64,000 nt of DNA, from NCBI RefSeq assembly GCF_027580225.2, contig NC_073352.2:1428501-1492500 (forward strand), given 5' to 3'. This stretch comes from Misgurnus anguillicaudatus (Eukaryota; Chordata; Actinopteri; Cypriniformes; Cobitidae). Made by a program: the position numbers and the translations under genes. This document shows positions 13,101-24,260 of this stretch, piece after piece. How positions within the stretch are numbered: the first letter of the stretch is position 1; each line of letters starts with the position of its first letter. Below the pieces are notes generated by a model. It had not been told where the DNA came from. It did not search any database and saw only the letters and a list, made by a program, of their open reading frames with translations.

Positions 13101-14930
13101 GGTCAGACCAATTTCGTCACCCATTTTCCGCGACTGAGCTCGCGTAACAGCGCAAGCGGGAAAAACATCAGGGTATGCCTCAGCTAAATCATCTGTATGC
13201 GGAGACATATCTGGAGTATCCAACACTTCTAATAAAGGAATTACTTTTCCTCCCGCCAGGTCATTCCCCAAAATAAAAGCAACACCATTTATGGGAAGTG
13301 AAGGGCGCACAGCAACTTTAACAAAACCAGTAACCAAATCACATTGTAAATGAACACAATGTAAAGGAACTTTTACCACATTCATGTCAATACCCTGCAC
13401 TAAAACATTTGAGCCACAATAAGTCTGTTCGGTTAATGGCAACACACTAGACAAAATAAATGATTGCGCAGCTCCAGTATCACGTAACACCTGAATCTCT
13501 TTTTGTTCCTCAGTGTTTCCAGTCAACGAGACAAAGCCTTTCAGAAGGAAGGGTTTAAAGCTGTCATCAGGAACATCCGTACTATTTGCAATACTGGGCA
13601 CGCCAGGTACAGTTCTAACAAATCCAACATTCTTTGGCTGCGATTGCTGCTGCTGTTTGCGCTTTAACGCAACACAGTCGGCAATTAAATGTCCCATTTT
13701 GTGGCAGTAAAAGCATTCTCTCACCTCTTTAGATTGCAGAGAATTAACTTTTGGCCTGGCAGATTGCGACTGAGAAGACGTGACAATGGGTGTCTTTTCA
13801 GAGCGCACGGAGGAAAACGCAACTTTATGCGTGAGCACAAATTCATCCGCTAATATTGCGGCATCGGACAACGTAGCAACTTTTTGCTCGTTTAAATAGA
13901 CAACAACACGTTCAGGTAGACAAGATTTAAATTCTTCAAGCAACATTAATTCTCTCAAAGAATTGAAATCGGCAGCTTTGCTGGCAACACACCACTTATC
14001 GAACAGAATTCCCTTCTCCCTTGCAAACTCCACGAAAGTTTGACTATTATTTTTCTTATGGTTTCTAAATCTCTGTCGATAAGCTTCAGGAACCAATTCG
14101 TAAGCACGCAAAATAGCTGATTTTACTGATTCATATTTTAAACTTTCTTCCAGGGTAAGAGTCGAGCAAACCTCCTGGGCTTTGCCAACTAATTTGCACT
14201 GAAGCAACAGTGGCCACACATCCTTGGGCCAGCGAAGGGAAGAAGCAATGCGCTCAAACGCGCTGAAATATGAATCGACTTCAGTTTCCCTAAACGGCGG
14301 AACAAGAGCTATATGCTTACTAACATCAAACGCTCCCGAAGGAACATCGGCTGGTAACGAGACATGAGAGGGTGACTGTACAGCCGAGCCGGCGTTAACT
14401 TTCAGTGCCTCCAGCTCTAACTGCCGCAGTCGCACCTCTTTGTCGGCCTGGATTTCGAGCCTGCGGATTTCGAGACGCATCTCTAATTCGGCCTGGCGCG
14501 CCTGTGCTTTATCTTGGGCTTCCATCTGCAGCCGGGCCAGGCGGACTTTTAATCGCGCCTCATCGCGGGACCCAGAAGACACCGGAGAAAAAGGATCAAA
14601 GGGCGGCAAGACAACCTTGGCATCGGATGCCCCCTCTGCTTCGGTCGTCTCGCTCTGCACCTCGTCCTGTTCGCTCGCCGTAGCGAGAGGCTGCGCGCCC
14701 GCACAGGGGAGGCCTACGGTCTCAACCGCCTCTACACCATCCATCACAGGCAAAATATTCAACTCTACCAGCTTACTGTATACCGTAATCCTAATATTTT
14801 CCTTACGAGCTTGCTTTACAATGGGAATCTGAAAATGTTCTGCCAAAATAATCAAATCCTTCTTTCTACACTGATCAATCTGCTCAATTGTCGGATTCTG
14901 AATAAAATCCTGTAAACTAAATGTTGCCAT
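10135..14930 (-). pseudogene. Gmr1-like gag-pol, copy B, one frameshift
   Basis: The frame opens at the ATG at 14930 (MATFSLQ) and encodes Gag, protease, integrase and GPY/F. A 1-bp deletion near 11698 (GGTAGTCAC in place of GGTGAGTCAC) then ends it at 11691 in the linker between GPY/F and RT. The second frame (11556-10135) encodes the RT with YLDD and the complete RNase H, ending at the same TAG as the intact copy. A few substitutions distinguish it (for example NFLPFG for NVLPFG). Apart from the single-base lesion it is full length. Confidence 0.92.
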
Positions 14931-15000
14931 GTCTGCCTTATTTAACGGGTAAACCAAATACACAAAACGCACCGCACCACCTAAACCTACCACCAAACAA

Positions 15001-15716
15001 CACCACACTGGCCTAACAACGATGCACTGACACACACAAAATATAATAATTTTTAATAATTCCAGGAAATATTATTGATATCCCGGACGAGCCCCCAAAT
15101 AATGTTACAATAAAGATGTTGTAGGGGTATTTGTAACACTATTTATTAAAAACAATTATAATTGAGGGTGTCAGGCAAACTCAAGAGACAAAGGTGCGGT
15201 GCAAAAACAAGTGTTTTATTATATACAGTGATGGTGATTGTGTACAAAGTGCTGGTGTTATATATTAATATTTACAAACTATTTACAGTATTTTATAACA
15301 AACAAACACCAGGGGAGGGGAGGAGAGAAGGAACGCGAGCGGTGCTAAATAAAAGAAACACCACACTGGCCTAACAACGATGCACTGACACACACAAAAT
15401 ATAATAATTTTTAATAATTCCAGGAAATATTATTGATATCCCGGACGAGCCCCCAAATAATGTTACAATAAAGATGTTGTAGGGGTATTTGTAACACTAT
15501 TTATTAAAAACAATTATAATTGAGGGTGTCAGGCAAACTCAAGAGACAAAGGTGCGGTGCAAAAACAAGTGTTTTATTATATACAGTGATGGTGATTGTG
15601 TACAAAGTGCTGGTGTTATATATTAATATTTACAAACTATTTACAGTATTTTATAACAAACAAACACCAGGGGAGGGGAGGAGAGAAGGAACGCGAGCGG
15701 TGCTAAATAAAAGAAA
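15001..15716 (-). repeat. 358-bp LTR/PBS/leader tandem duplication, copy B (2 units)
   Basis: Units 15001-15358 and 15359-15716 have the same breakpoints as copy A. The event therefore predates amplification of the 9.25-kb unit, or was spread by conversion. PBS copies lie at 15080-15097 and 15438-15455. Confidence 0.93.
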
Positions 15717-16273
15717 TAAACAAAACCAAACAAATCTAACTCACGTTTAACCTTCTAAACTGCCTAAACCCAAAATAAAGAGAGAAAACAAAATATCTTC
15801 AGCGTCCAAGACGCCCTATCTAAGCTACACTCTCTAACCAAAAAGTCGGGGAAAAACATACAGTGGGTGGCACTCGCTCCTTACCTAGTGTACTAATACA
15901 GTAAATACCAAAATAACCTACGTGTTGCAAATGTACGTCACGTGACAATCTTACCTGTTCACTCCTCTCCAAACATACAAAAGGGATTGACATGTAAACA
16001 GATAAACAAAGTAACGTACACACGGGGATTAACGATAAACAAAGCGTAATGTAAATGTTGTGTAACAAATGAGACTGAGGTCTAGAGCGGCCGGTCTGTT
16101 GCGCTCTTTTATTGGGCGGAGTCTTTGTGGGTTGGTGGACCGGGTAGTGACATCAGCGGCAGGGGTGGAAACTGACAGGGATGTTAGCCAATGGCAGCGT
16201 CTGGGAAACATTAAGAGAGAGAGAGAGAGAGAGACGGAGGGAAAATACAACCAGACGACATACGGACGTAACA
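15103..16273 (-). mobile_element. 5' LTR of copy B, with duplicated partial LTR
   Basis: The full LTR is 15461-16273 and the partial LTR is 15103-15358. It is a mosaic: its GGTCTGTTG allele is of the L3/L6/L7 type, but its TTGGGCGG allele is of the L1/L2/L5/L8 type. Confidence 0.9.
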
Positions 16274-18460
16274 AACAACCCACTAAAAAAGGATCTATTT
16301 GTAGAATATACAATTACCTTTCACAGATAGATTGTACATCTACACTAGACCACACTGTAAAAATGTATATTTAAAAAAAATTGTGGAAACTGAAAGTTAA
16401 GTATTGACTCAACATATTGCTTTCAAATAATTCTCCCCAAACAAAAATATGCATTGTGGTAATTAAAACTTAAGGTATTGGGGTAAAACAAAAATGTATA
16501 TTCACAGAACATATTAAACTCTGCTCAGCCAATGTATCATGTCAAATGAAAAATCTGAGTTGACTGAACGTAGTTTGAGCAAGAAAAGCGTGTGGACATG
16601 CACCTGAAAATAATTGGCTTCAGTGTGGGTGCGCAGGAGTTGATGATCGACATTTCTACAATAAAGTTATGGTAGGTACTTAAATATTTACATTTAAGTC
16701 AATTTAAAGTATTTTTGAAGTCATTTTCTAGTTAAACTGAGTGAAAATCTGAATAATTACAGCATACAAACAAAAAGCATATGATATGTTTCTCCTCAGT
16801 GTAATGCACCGAGCTAACGCTTCATTTAGTGAGGAAATGGCAAGGTCACTACAACTTTCACAGTGAGTATATTATAGTTGTATTTCTTATATAACATATT
16901 TGTGTGAAAACTAGCTTTTTCGAGATTTTAAGAGCCGCTGCGCCGCGCCCACACACGTGCACACATAGACATGAAAGGCTGCTTGCAACCTGCACCTTTC
17001 TAGAAGAAATTGCCGTGTTTTTTAAATAAATGAATATATTACGAGTGTAGGGGCTTCTGTATTCGGCCTGGACGTCACGAAACGGGCGCGTTGTTTACTT
17101 CGACTGCATGCAGCACTGCGCAGACAAATCATCTTAAGAAATCAAAGTTCCGCGAGCGCCATTCAAAATCTTATATCTCGCGTTACATTAATCTCATGTG
17201 CCAATCGCATGCTGTCGTCGTCATCTTGCATCAGGAAATCCACGAGGGGTAGATATGAAAAGGACGCGCTCTCTCGGCTGGTGTTGTAAAGCTGCTGTTT
17301 ATACTCAACGGCGCGAGTCTCAAATAAGTGCACGAACACCGCAAACGGATAAGATGTTTAAATAATCAGCGCGTTCACTGTACTGTAAGTAATCGAATAT
17401 AAAACCAACATGAAGTAGCGCTTAAAAGTAGTACAGGTTTGCTTGAACAATTCGCCCTTTAGAAAATTAACCATAGTTTTACTATTGTTTGTGTTGGATA
17501 ACCATATAACCACACATTTATATGTGAAACTATAGTACACTCTAAAAAATCCGGGGTTATTTTTTCTACCCAAATGCTGGTTTGAGCCATTTGGGTAATT
17601 TTTTTGGGTTATTTTTGCAGTCTTGGGTAGTTTTTTGGGTAGTTTTATGTAACCCCACCACTGGGTTATTTTCTGGGTAATTTTCACTGAGAGTGGAATC
17701 AATACACCCCCTCCCCCTCCCGGACTCAACAACCCAGCTCATTGGGTCAAATCAACTCGGCGCAGATTCAGGTGCAGCACCGGCTGACTGAATTTGAGGT
17801 GGATGCAACGCACACTGATATTTGGAGAAATAAGGTTCGTATCAACATATTTATTCATATAACATATATTTTTAAACCTATTTATACACGTATCATAATA
17901 CCGAGGGCTATATAAAGACGTAAGTGCCGTTACATTCAGTTTTACATGGCATTAAATACGCCGCCAGCTTCGTTCGTTTAGGTTGGCTTGTTTGATATGC
18001 CCGTTGGATAGTAAATACGTTTTCTACTGTTTTTGTTTAGTGTTTTAAATGTCCCCTTTGGACAAAGCCTTAAGTTTTTTTCTTAACTAACGTTATATGA
18101 CGACATTTACATTACTTCAAAGCCCAGTTAACGGTTAACTTAAAACGAGATTAATATAAGTTAAAGTAAATGCATTCTTTGCTTTTTCAGATTATTAAAA
18201 TGAGATTTTAGACAATTACAGCCCGTAACAAATCTCTGGTAATTAATTTCTGAAAACCATTTTTTGTACACGAACAGTTTAAGCAGCCCCTCCCCCGCTG
18301 CAGTCCGCTGTACATCAGTGCTGCTGGGTCAAAATAACCCCATTCATGGATCATCTGTCGCGGGGATTTTGGATCTTCAGAAGCAGAAATACAGCAGGAC
18401 TTTACAAGCAGACATTCTTCAGCGGTTCTTTTCTGGTGAAATAAAGGTCTGTATTTGTCT
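16274..18460. repeat. Array spacer, copy B
   Basis: This is the second copy of the 2.19-kb spacer described at 7020-9206, same length and collinear. No gene of its own. Confidence 0.88.
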
Positions 18461-18484
18461 GGCGGGAGGAAAAGCCCCAAATAA
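18461..18484. other. Array junction B/C
   Basis: It has the same 14-bp filler and 10-bp PBS-side remnant as 9207-9230, showing that the junction was copied rather than made anew. Confidence 0.85.
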
Positions 18485-19295
18485 TGTTACAATAAAGATG
18501 TTGTAGGGGTATTTGTAACACTATTTATTAAAAACAATTATAATTGAGGGTGTCAGGCAAACTCAAGAGACAAAGGTGCGGTGCAAAAACAAGTGTTTTA
18601 TTATATACAGTGATGGTGATTGTGTACAAAGTGCTGGTGTTATATATTAATATTTACAAACTATTTACAGTATTTTATAACAAACAAACACCAGGGGAGG
18701 GGAGGAGAGAAGGAACGCGAGCGGTGCTAAATAAAAGAAATGAACAAAACCAAACAAATCTAACTCACGTTTAACCTTCTAAACTGCCTAAACCCAAAAT
18801 AAAGAGAGAAAACAAAATATCTTCAGCGTCCAAGACGCCCTATCTAAGCTACACTCTCTAACCAAAAAGTCGGGGAAAAACATACAGTGGGTGGCACTCG
18901 CTCCTTACCTAGTGTACTAATACAGTAAATACCAAAATAACCTACGTGTTGCAAATGTACGTCACGTGACAATCTTACCTGTTCACTCCTCTCCAAACAT
19001 ACAAAAGGGATTGACATGTAAACAGATAAACAAAGTAACGTACACACGGGGATTAACGATAAACAGAGCGTAATGTAAATGTTGTGTAACAAATGAGACT
19101 GAGGTCTAGAGCGGCCGATCTGTGGCGCTCTTTTATTGGGCGGAGTCTTTGTGGGTTGGTGGACCGGGTAGTGACATCAGCGGCAGGGGTGGAAACTGAC
19201 AGGGATGTTAGCCAATGGCAGCGTCTGGGAAACATTAAGAGGGAGAGAGAGAGAGACGGAGGGAAAATTCAACCAGACGACATACGGACGTAACA
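18485..19295 (-). mobile_element. 3' LTR of copy C
   Basis: 811 bp, TG...CA ends, next to the polypurine tract at 19296. It differs from the 5' LTR of the same element by only a handful of substitutions (for example CAGAGCG/CAAAGCG and GATCTGTGG/GGTCTGTTG). This indicates youth or ongoing conversion. Confidence 0.9.
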
Positions 19296-19392
19296 CCCCC
19301 ACCATTATTAACAAACATATCATTTTAACACATAAACAAAAAAAAAAAAAAACATACGAGAACAAGGCAGAACACATAAATCAAACCAAACA

Positions 19393-22300
19393 CTAAACTC
19401 TAGACAGGGCATCCGCTAAAACATTATCTGTACCTTTTTTGTGACAAATTTCCAGATTGTAATTTTGCAGGATGAGTGACCAGCGCATGAGCCTTTGATT
19501 TTGGTTAAACATACTGGACAAAAAAGTAAGTGGATTATGATCAGTGTAAATAACAACAGGATGAATAGATGAACCAACATAAACCTCAAAGAATTGTAAA
19601 GCGAGAAGGAGTGCAAGAGCTTCTTTTTCAATGGTGGAGTAATTGCATTGATGTTTATTGAATTTTCTTGAAAAGTAACAGACGGGATGATTGATACCAG
19701 AAGTATCCTCTTGGAGGAGTACTGCACCAGCACCTACGGCACTCGCATCAACCTCTAGCTTAAAAGGTCGGGCGAAATCAGGGGCCGCTAAAACAGGTGC
19801 ACTAATTAAGAGAGCCTTGGCACACACAAATGCTCTCTGACAATCATCAGACCAGACAAAAGGTACAGACGGGCTGAGTAAACTGGAAAGGGGATGCACA
19901 ACAGTTGAAAAGTTTTTGCAAAACCCACGGTAATAACCAGCCATGCCTAAAAATCTTCGCAGCTCGTGCCGCGTTTTCGGGACCGGGAAGTCTGCAATGG
20001 CGTTGACCTTGGTTTCTACCGGGCGAACTTGACCTTGGCCTACTTCCTTACCTAGGTAAGTAACGGTAGCTTGACCGAACTCACATTTTGCCAAGTTTAA
20101 TGTCAGCGAGGCATTTGCAAGTCGTTCAAACACAGTTTTAAGCAATTTAATGTGCTCTGACCATTCACATGAATACACAACTAAATCATCAAGGTATGCA
20201 TTACAGCAGGGAACGCCAGCCAGCACGATATTGACGAGCCGCTGGAATGTGGCCGGAGCGTTCCGTAATCCGAACGGTAAAACGTTATATTGTAGGAAGT
20301 GATCTGGGGTAACAAAGGCGGAAATTTCGGATGCACGGGAAGTAAGTGGAACTTGCCAATAGCCTTTCAATAAATCCAGCTTACTAACAAAACGGGCAGA
20401 TCCTAAATTATCTATACAATCTTCCATTCTTGGTAATGGATAATTATCAGGAACTGTCACATTATTCACCTTTCTGTAATCTGTACAGAAACGTACACTG
20501 CCATCAGGTTTCGGGACCAGTATACACGGTGAGCTCCATGGACTGCAACTATGTACTGCCAAACCATTCTCCAATAAATACTCTGCTTCGGCTTTTAACA
20601 GAGACCTTTTTGTAATGTTAACTCTGTATGGATGCTGTTTTATCGGAGTGGAATTAATGACCTTGATATCATGTTGCAGAACTGTAGTTTGGGTGGGTAC
20701 ATCATTAAAAAGGTTAGGAAATTCACGAATTAAGTTTACAATATCCTGTCTTTGATCAGTTGGTAAATGAGTGAACTGTGATGTCAAATCATTGATTATT
20801 TCAGAATTTGGCAAACGAACGCACTGCTGTGGAGCGTTGCGCAGCTTTAAACCATCCTCGTCAGCGCAAAAGTCGGCATTAAAGGATGGTGTAACCTCGC
20901 AGGTTACAACAGGGGCGATGACGGGCTCTGCACTCTCAACCGCAGGCTCTATAGGTGAGTCACGAGAGTGATAAGCTTTAAGCATATTAATATGGCATAT
21001 GCGCGACTGGCGCTTTCTATCAGGAGTGCTTATAACGTAGTCTGTCTCATTTATTTTCTTAACTACCCTATAGGGTCCGGAGAAGCGAGCAGACAGCGCA
21101 GAACCAGGCACAGGCAACAATACCAAAACCTCATCTCCGGGTTGAAAACAACGAGCTGTAGCCTTTTTATCATAACGTTGTTTCATGCCCTTTTGCGTAT
21201 ATGAGAGAGATTCCCTAGCGAGAGAGCAAGCGTTGTGTAACCGCTCTCGGAATCTGCTCACATAATCTAAAACATTCTCTTTAGGAGACGAGTCGGTACA
21301 CAAAATCTGCTCCTTTAAAACTTTTAACGGCCCCCTCACAGAATGGCCAAAAACAAGATCCGCGGGGCTAAACCCGAGTGATTCCTGAACTGTCTCGCGA
21401 ATAGCAAATAACACCAAGGGAACACCCTCGTCCCAGTCTTTTTCTGAATCCATACAGTATTTCTTAAGCATGGACTTAAGCGTCTGGTGAAAACGTTCTA
21501 GTGCTCCCTGGCTTTCGGGGTGGTATGCACTAGATACGCGGTGAGTTATGGCGAGAGTTTTCATGACCTGGGCAAACAATTTAGAGAGAAAGTTTGTTCC
21601 TTGATCTGTCTGAATAATTTTTGGCAGTCCAAAAGTAGAGAAAAATTTAATGAGAGTTTTAACAACAGTGGGAGCAGTGATTTTGCGTAATGGAATAGCC
21701 TCAGGATAGCGGGTAGCGGAACACATGATGGTTAATAAAAATTGATTACCTGATTTTGTTTTCGGTAACGGACCAACACAGTCTACAATGACGTGCTCAA
21801 AAGGCTCACCAATAACCGGGATGGGCTGAAGTGGAGCAGGTGCAATCACCTGGTTCGGCTTCCCCATAATCTGACAGGTATGACACGTTTCGCAAAATTT
21901 TGACACATCTTTCTTTAAACCGGGCCAAAAGAAATGCCGAAGTATGCGATCATATGTTTTTGTTATGCCTAGATGACCAGCGAGTTGATGATCATGTGCA
22001 AGACTTAAAATTTGCTGTCTGTAATTGATGGGAACAACAACTTGATATACAGCACCAGAGTCAGGATCAGACAAATTATTACCGGACCATTTCCTCATAA
22101 GCAACCCGTTTTCCATAAAGTAAGAAGCTTTACTCTCGGTAACATTGGGTAATTTTTCCAGTGAGGAAAAACATTTAATCAGAGACGGGTCAGCTTTCTG
22201 AAACACAGCAATTTGCTCGCGAGTGGCGGGCAACACAACAGAGCTAGGGCTTGTCAAACCCGTATGTGCAGGCTTTGAACTTGACTGCTGGCTGACAGAT

Positions 22301-24189
22301 TCAGGTTCGGGCTGAGCTGGAGACAGCTCGCCGGTGAACAGCGGAGCAATAAATGTATTGGTCAGACCAATTTCGTCACCCATTTTCCGCGACTGAGCTC
22401 GCGTAACAGCGCAAGCGGGAAAAACATCAGGGTATGCCTCAGCTAAATCATCTGTATGCGGAGACATATCTGGAGTATCCAACACTTCTAATAAAGGAAT
22501 TACTTTTCCTCCCGCCAGGTCATTCCCCAAAATAAAAGCAACACCATTTATGGGAAGTGAAGGGCGCACAGCAACTTTAACAAAACCAGTAACCAAATCA
22601 CATTGTAAATGAACACAATGTAAAGGAACTTTTACCACATTCATGTCAATACCCTGCACTAAAACATTTGAGCCACAATAAGTCTGTTCGGTTAATGGCA
22701 ACACACTAGACAAAATAAATGATTGCGCAGCTCCAGTATCACGTAACACCTGAATCTCTTTTTGTTCCTCAGTGTTTCCAGTCAACGAGACAAAGCCTTT
22801 CAGAAGGAAGGGTTTAAAACTGCCATCAGGAACATCCGTACTATTTGCAATACTGGGCACGCCAGGTACAGTTCTAACAAATCCAACATTCTTTGGCTGC
22901 GATTGCTGCTGCTGTTTGCGCTTTAACGCAACACAGTCGGCAATTAAATGTCCCATTTTGTGGCAGTAAAAGCATTCTCTCACCTCTTTAGATTGCAGAG
23001 AATTAACTTTTGGCCTGGCAGATTGCGACTGAGAAGACGTGACAATGGGTGTCTTTTCAGAGCGCACGGAGGAAAACGCAACTTTATGCGTGAGCACAAA
23101 TTCATCCGCTAATATTGCGGCATCGGACAACGTAGCAACTTTTTGCTCGTTTAAATAGACAACAACACGTTCAGGTAGACAAGATTTAAATTCTTCAAGC
23201 AAAATTAATTCTCTCAAAGAATTGAAATCGGCAGCTTTGCTGGCAACACACCACTTATCGAACAGAATTCCCTTTTCCCTTGCAAACTCAACGAAAGTTT
23301 GACTATTATTTTTCTTATGGTTTCTAAATCTCTGTCGATAAGCTTCAGGAACCAATTCGTAAGCACGCAAAATAGCTGATTTTACTGATTCATATTTTAA
23401 ACTTTCTTCCAGGGTAAGAGTCGAGCAAACCTCCTGGGCTTTGCCAACTAATTTGCACTGAAGCAACAGTGGCCACACATCCTTGGGCCAGCGAAGGGAA
23501 GAAGCAATGCGCTCAAACGCGCTGAAATATGAATCGACTTCAGTTTCCCTAAACGGCGGAACAAGAGCTATATGCTTACTAACATCAAACGCTCCCGAAG
23601 GAACATCGGCTGGTAACGAGACATGAGAGGGTGACTGTACAGCCGAGCCGGCGTTAACTTTCAGTGCCTCCAGCTCTAACTGCCGCAGTCGCACCTCTTT
23701 GTCGGCCTGGATTTCGAGCCTGCGGATTTCGAGACGCATCTCTAATTCGGCCTGGCGCGCCTGTGCTTTATCTTGGGCTTCCATCTGCAGCCGGGCCAGG
23801 CGGACTTTTAATCGCGCCTCATCGCGGGACCCAGAAGACACCGGAGAAAAAGGATCAAAGGGCGGCAAGACAACCTTGGCATCGGATGCCCCCTCTGCTT
23901 CGGTCGTCCCGCTCTGCACCTCGTCCTGTTCGCTCGCCGTAGCGAGAGGCTGCGCGCCCGCACAGGGGAGGCCTACGGTCTCAACCGCCTCTACACCATC
24001 CATCACAGGCAAAATATTCAACTCTACCAGCTTACTGTATACCGTAATCCTAATATTTTCCTTACGAGCTTGCTTTACAATGGGAATCTGAAAATGTTCT
24101 GCCAAAATAATCAAATCCTTCTTTCTACACTGATCAATCTGCTCAATTGTCGGATTCTGAATAAAATCCTGTAAACTAAATGTTGCCAT
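19393..24189 (-). CDS. Intact Gag-Pol polyprotein of a Gmr1-like LTR retrotransposon (copy C)
   Basis: An uninterrupted 1598-aa frame from the ATG at 24189. The frame extends 36 codons further only to a GTG, so the ATG is preferred. Domains in order: coiled coil with E/R/Q-rich heptads (about 122-180); SCAN-like capsid (about 205-370); zinc knuckle CX2CX4HX4C (C406, C409, H414, C419); aspartic protease DTG (484-486); integrase HHCC (H734, H739, C769, C772) and DDE core D803-D862-E898 with 35-residue spacing; GPY/F module (G1038-Y1040); reverse transcriptase with D1272 and YLDD (1332-1335); RNase H with D1481, E1523 and D1550; stop TAG at 19393. Integrase upstream of RT, with Ty3/gypsy-type sequences, is the known hallmark of the Gmr1-like lineage. 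Single-frame Gag-Pol would need protease processing. All catalytic residues checked are present, so it may be active. No chromodomain or env was seen. Confidence 0.95.
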   Translation of the reverse strand: MATFSLQDFIQNPTIEQIDQCRKKDLIILAEHFQIPIVKQARKENIRITVYSKLVELNILPVMDGVEAVETVGLPCAGAQPLATASEQDEVQSGTTEAEGASDAKVVLPPFDPFSPVSSGSRDEARLKVRLARLQMEAQDKAQARQAELEMRLEIRRLEIQADKEVRLRQLELEALKVNAGSAVQSPSHVSLPADVPSGAFDVSKHIALVPPFRETEVDSYFSAFERIASSLRWPKDVWPLLLQCKLVGKAQEVCSTLTLEESLKYESVKSAILRAYELVPEAYRQRFRNHKKNNSQTFVEFAREKGILFDKWCVASKAADFNSLRELILLEEFKSCLPERVVVYLNEQKVATLSDAAILADEFVLTHKVAFSSVRSEKTPIVTSSQSQSARPKVNSLQSKEVRECFYCHKMGHLIADCVALKRKQQQQSQPKNVGFVRTVPGVPSIANSTDVPDGSFKPFLLKGFVSLTGNTEEQKEIQVLRDTGAAQSFILSSVLPLTEQTYCGSNVLVQGIDMNVVKVPLHCVHLQCDLVTGFVKVAVRPSLPINGVAFILGNDLAGGKVIPLLEVLDTPDMSPHTDDLAEAYPDVFPACAVTRAQSRKMGDEIGLTNTFIAPLFTGELSPAQPEPESVSQQSSSKPAHTGLTSPSSVVLPATREQIAVFQKADPSLIKCFSSLEKLPNVTESKASYFMENGLLMRKWSGNNLSDPDSGAVYQVVVPINYRQQILSLAHDHQLAGHLGITKTYDRILRHFFWPGLKKDVSKFCETCHTCQIMGKPNQVIAPAPLQPIPVIGEPFEHVIVDCVGPLPKTKSGNQFLLTIMCSATRYPEAIPLRKITAPTVVKTLIKFFSTFGLPKIIQTDQGTNFLSKLFAQVMKTLAITHRVSSAYHPESQGALERFHQTLKSMLKKYCMDSEKDWDEGVPLVLFAIRETVQESLGFSPADLVFGHSVRGPLKVLKEQILCTDSSPKENVLDYVSRFRERLHNACSLARESLSYTQKGMKQRYDKKATARCFQPGDEVLVLLPVPGSALSARFSGPYRVVKKINETDYVISTPDRKRQSRICHINMLKAYHSRDSPIEPAVESAEPVIAPVVTCEVTPSFNADFCADEDGLKLRNAPQQCVRLPNSEIINDLTSQFTHLPTDQRQDIVNLIREFPNLFNDVPTQTTVLQHDIKVINSTPIKQHPYRVNITKRSLLKAEAEYLLENGLAVHSCSPWSSPCILVPKPDGSVRFCTDYRKVNNVTVPDNYPLPRMEDCIDNLGSARFVSKLDLLKGYWQVPLTSRASEISAFVTPDHFLQYNVLPFGLRNAPATFQRLVNIVLAGVPCCNAYLDDLVVYSCEWSEHIKLLKTVFERLANASLTLNLAKCEFGQATVTYLGKEVGQGQVRPVETKVNAIADFPVPKTRHELRRFLGMAGYYRGFCKNFSTVVHPLSSLLSPSVPFVWSDDCQRAFVCAKALLISAPVLAAPDFARPFKLEVDASAVGAGAVLLQEDTSGINHPVCYFSRKFNKHQCNYSTIEKEALALLLALQFFEVYVGSSIHPVVIYTDHNPLTFLSSMFNQNQRLMRWSLILQNYNLEICHKKGTDNVLADALSRV

Positions 24190-24260
24190 GTCTGCCTTAT
24201 TTAACGGGTAAACCAAATACAAAAAACGCACCGCACCACCTAATTCATACCACCAAACAA

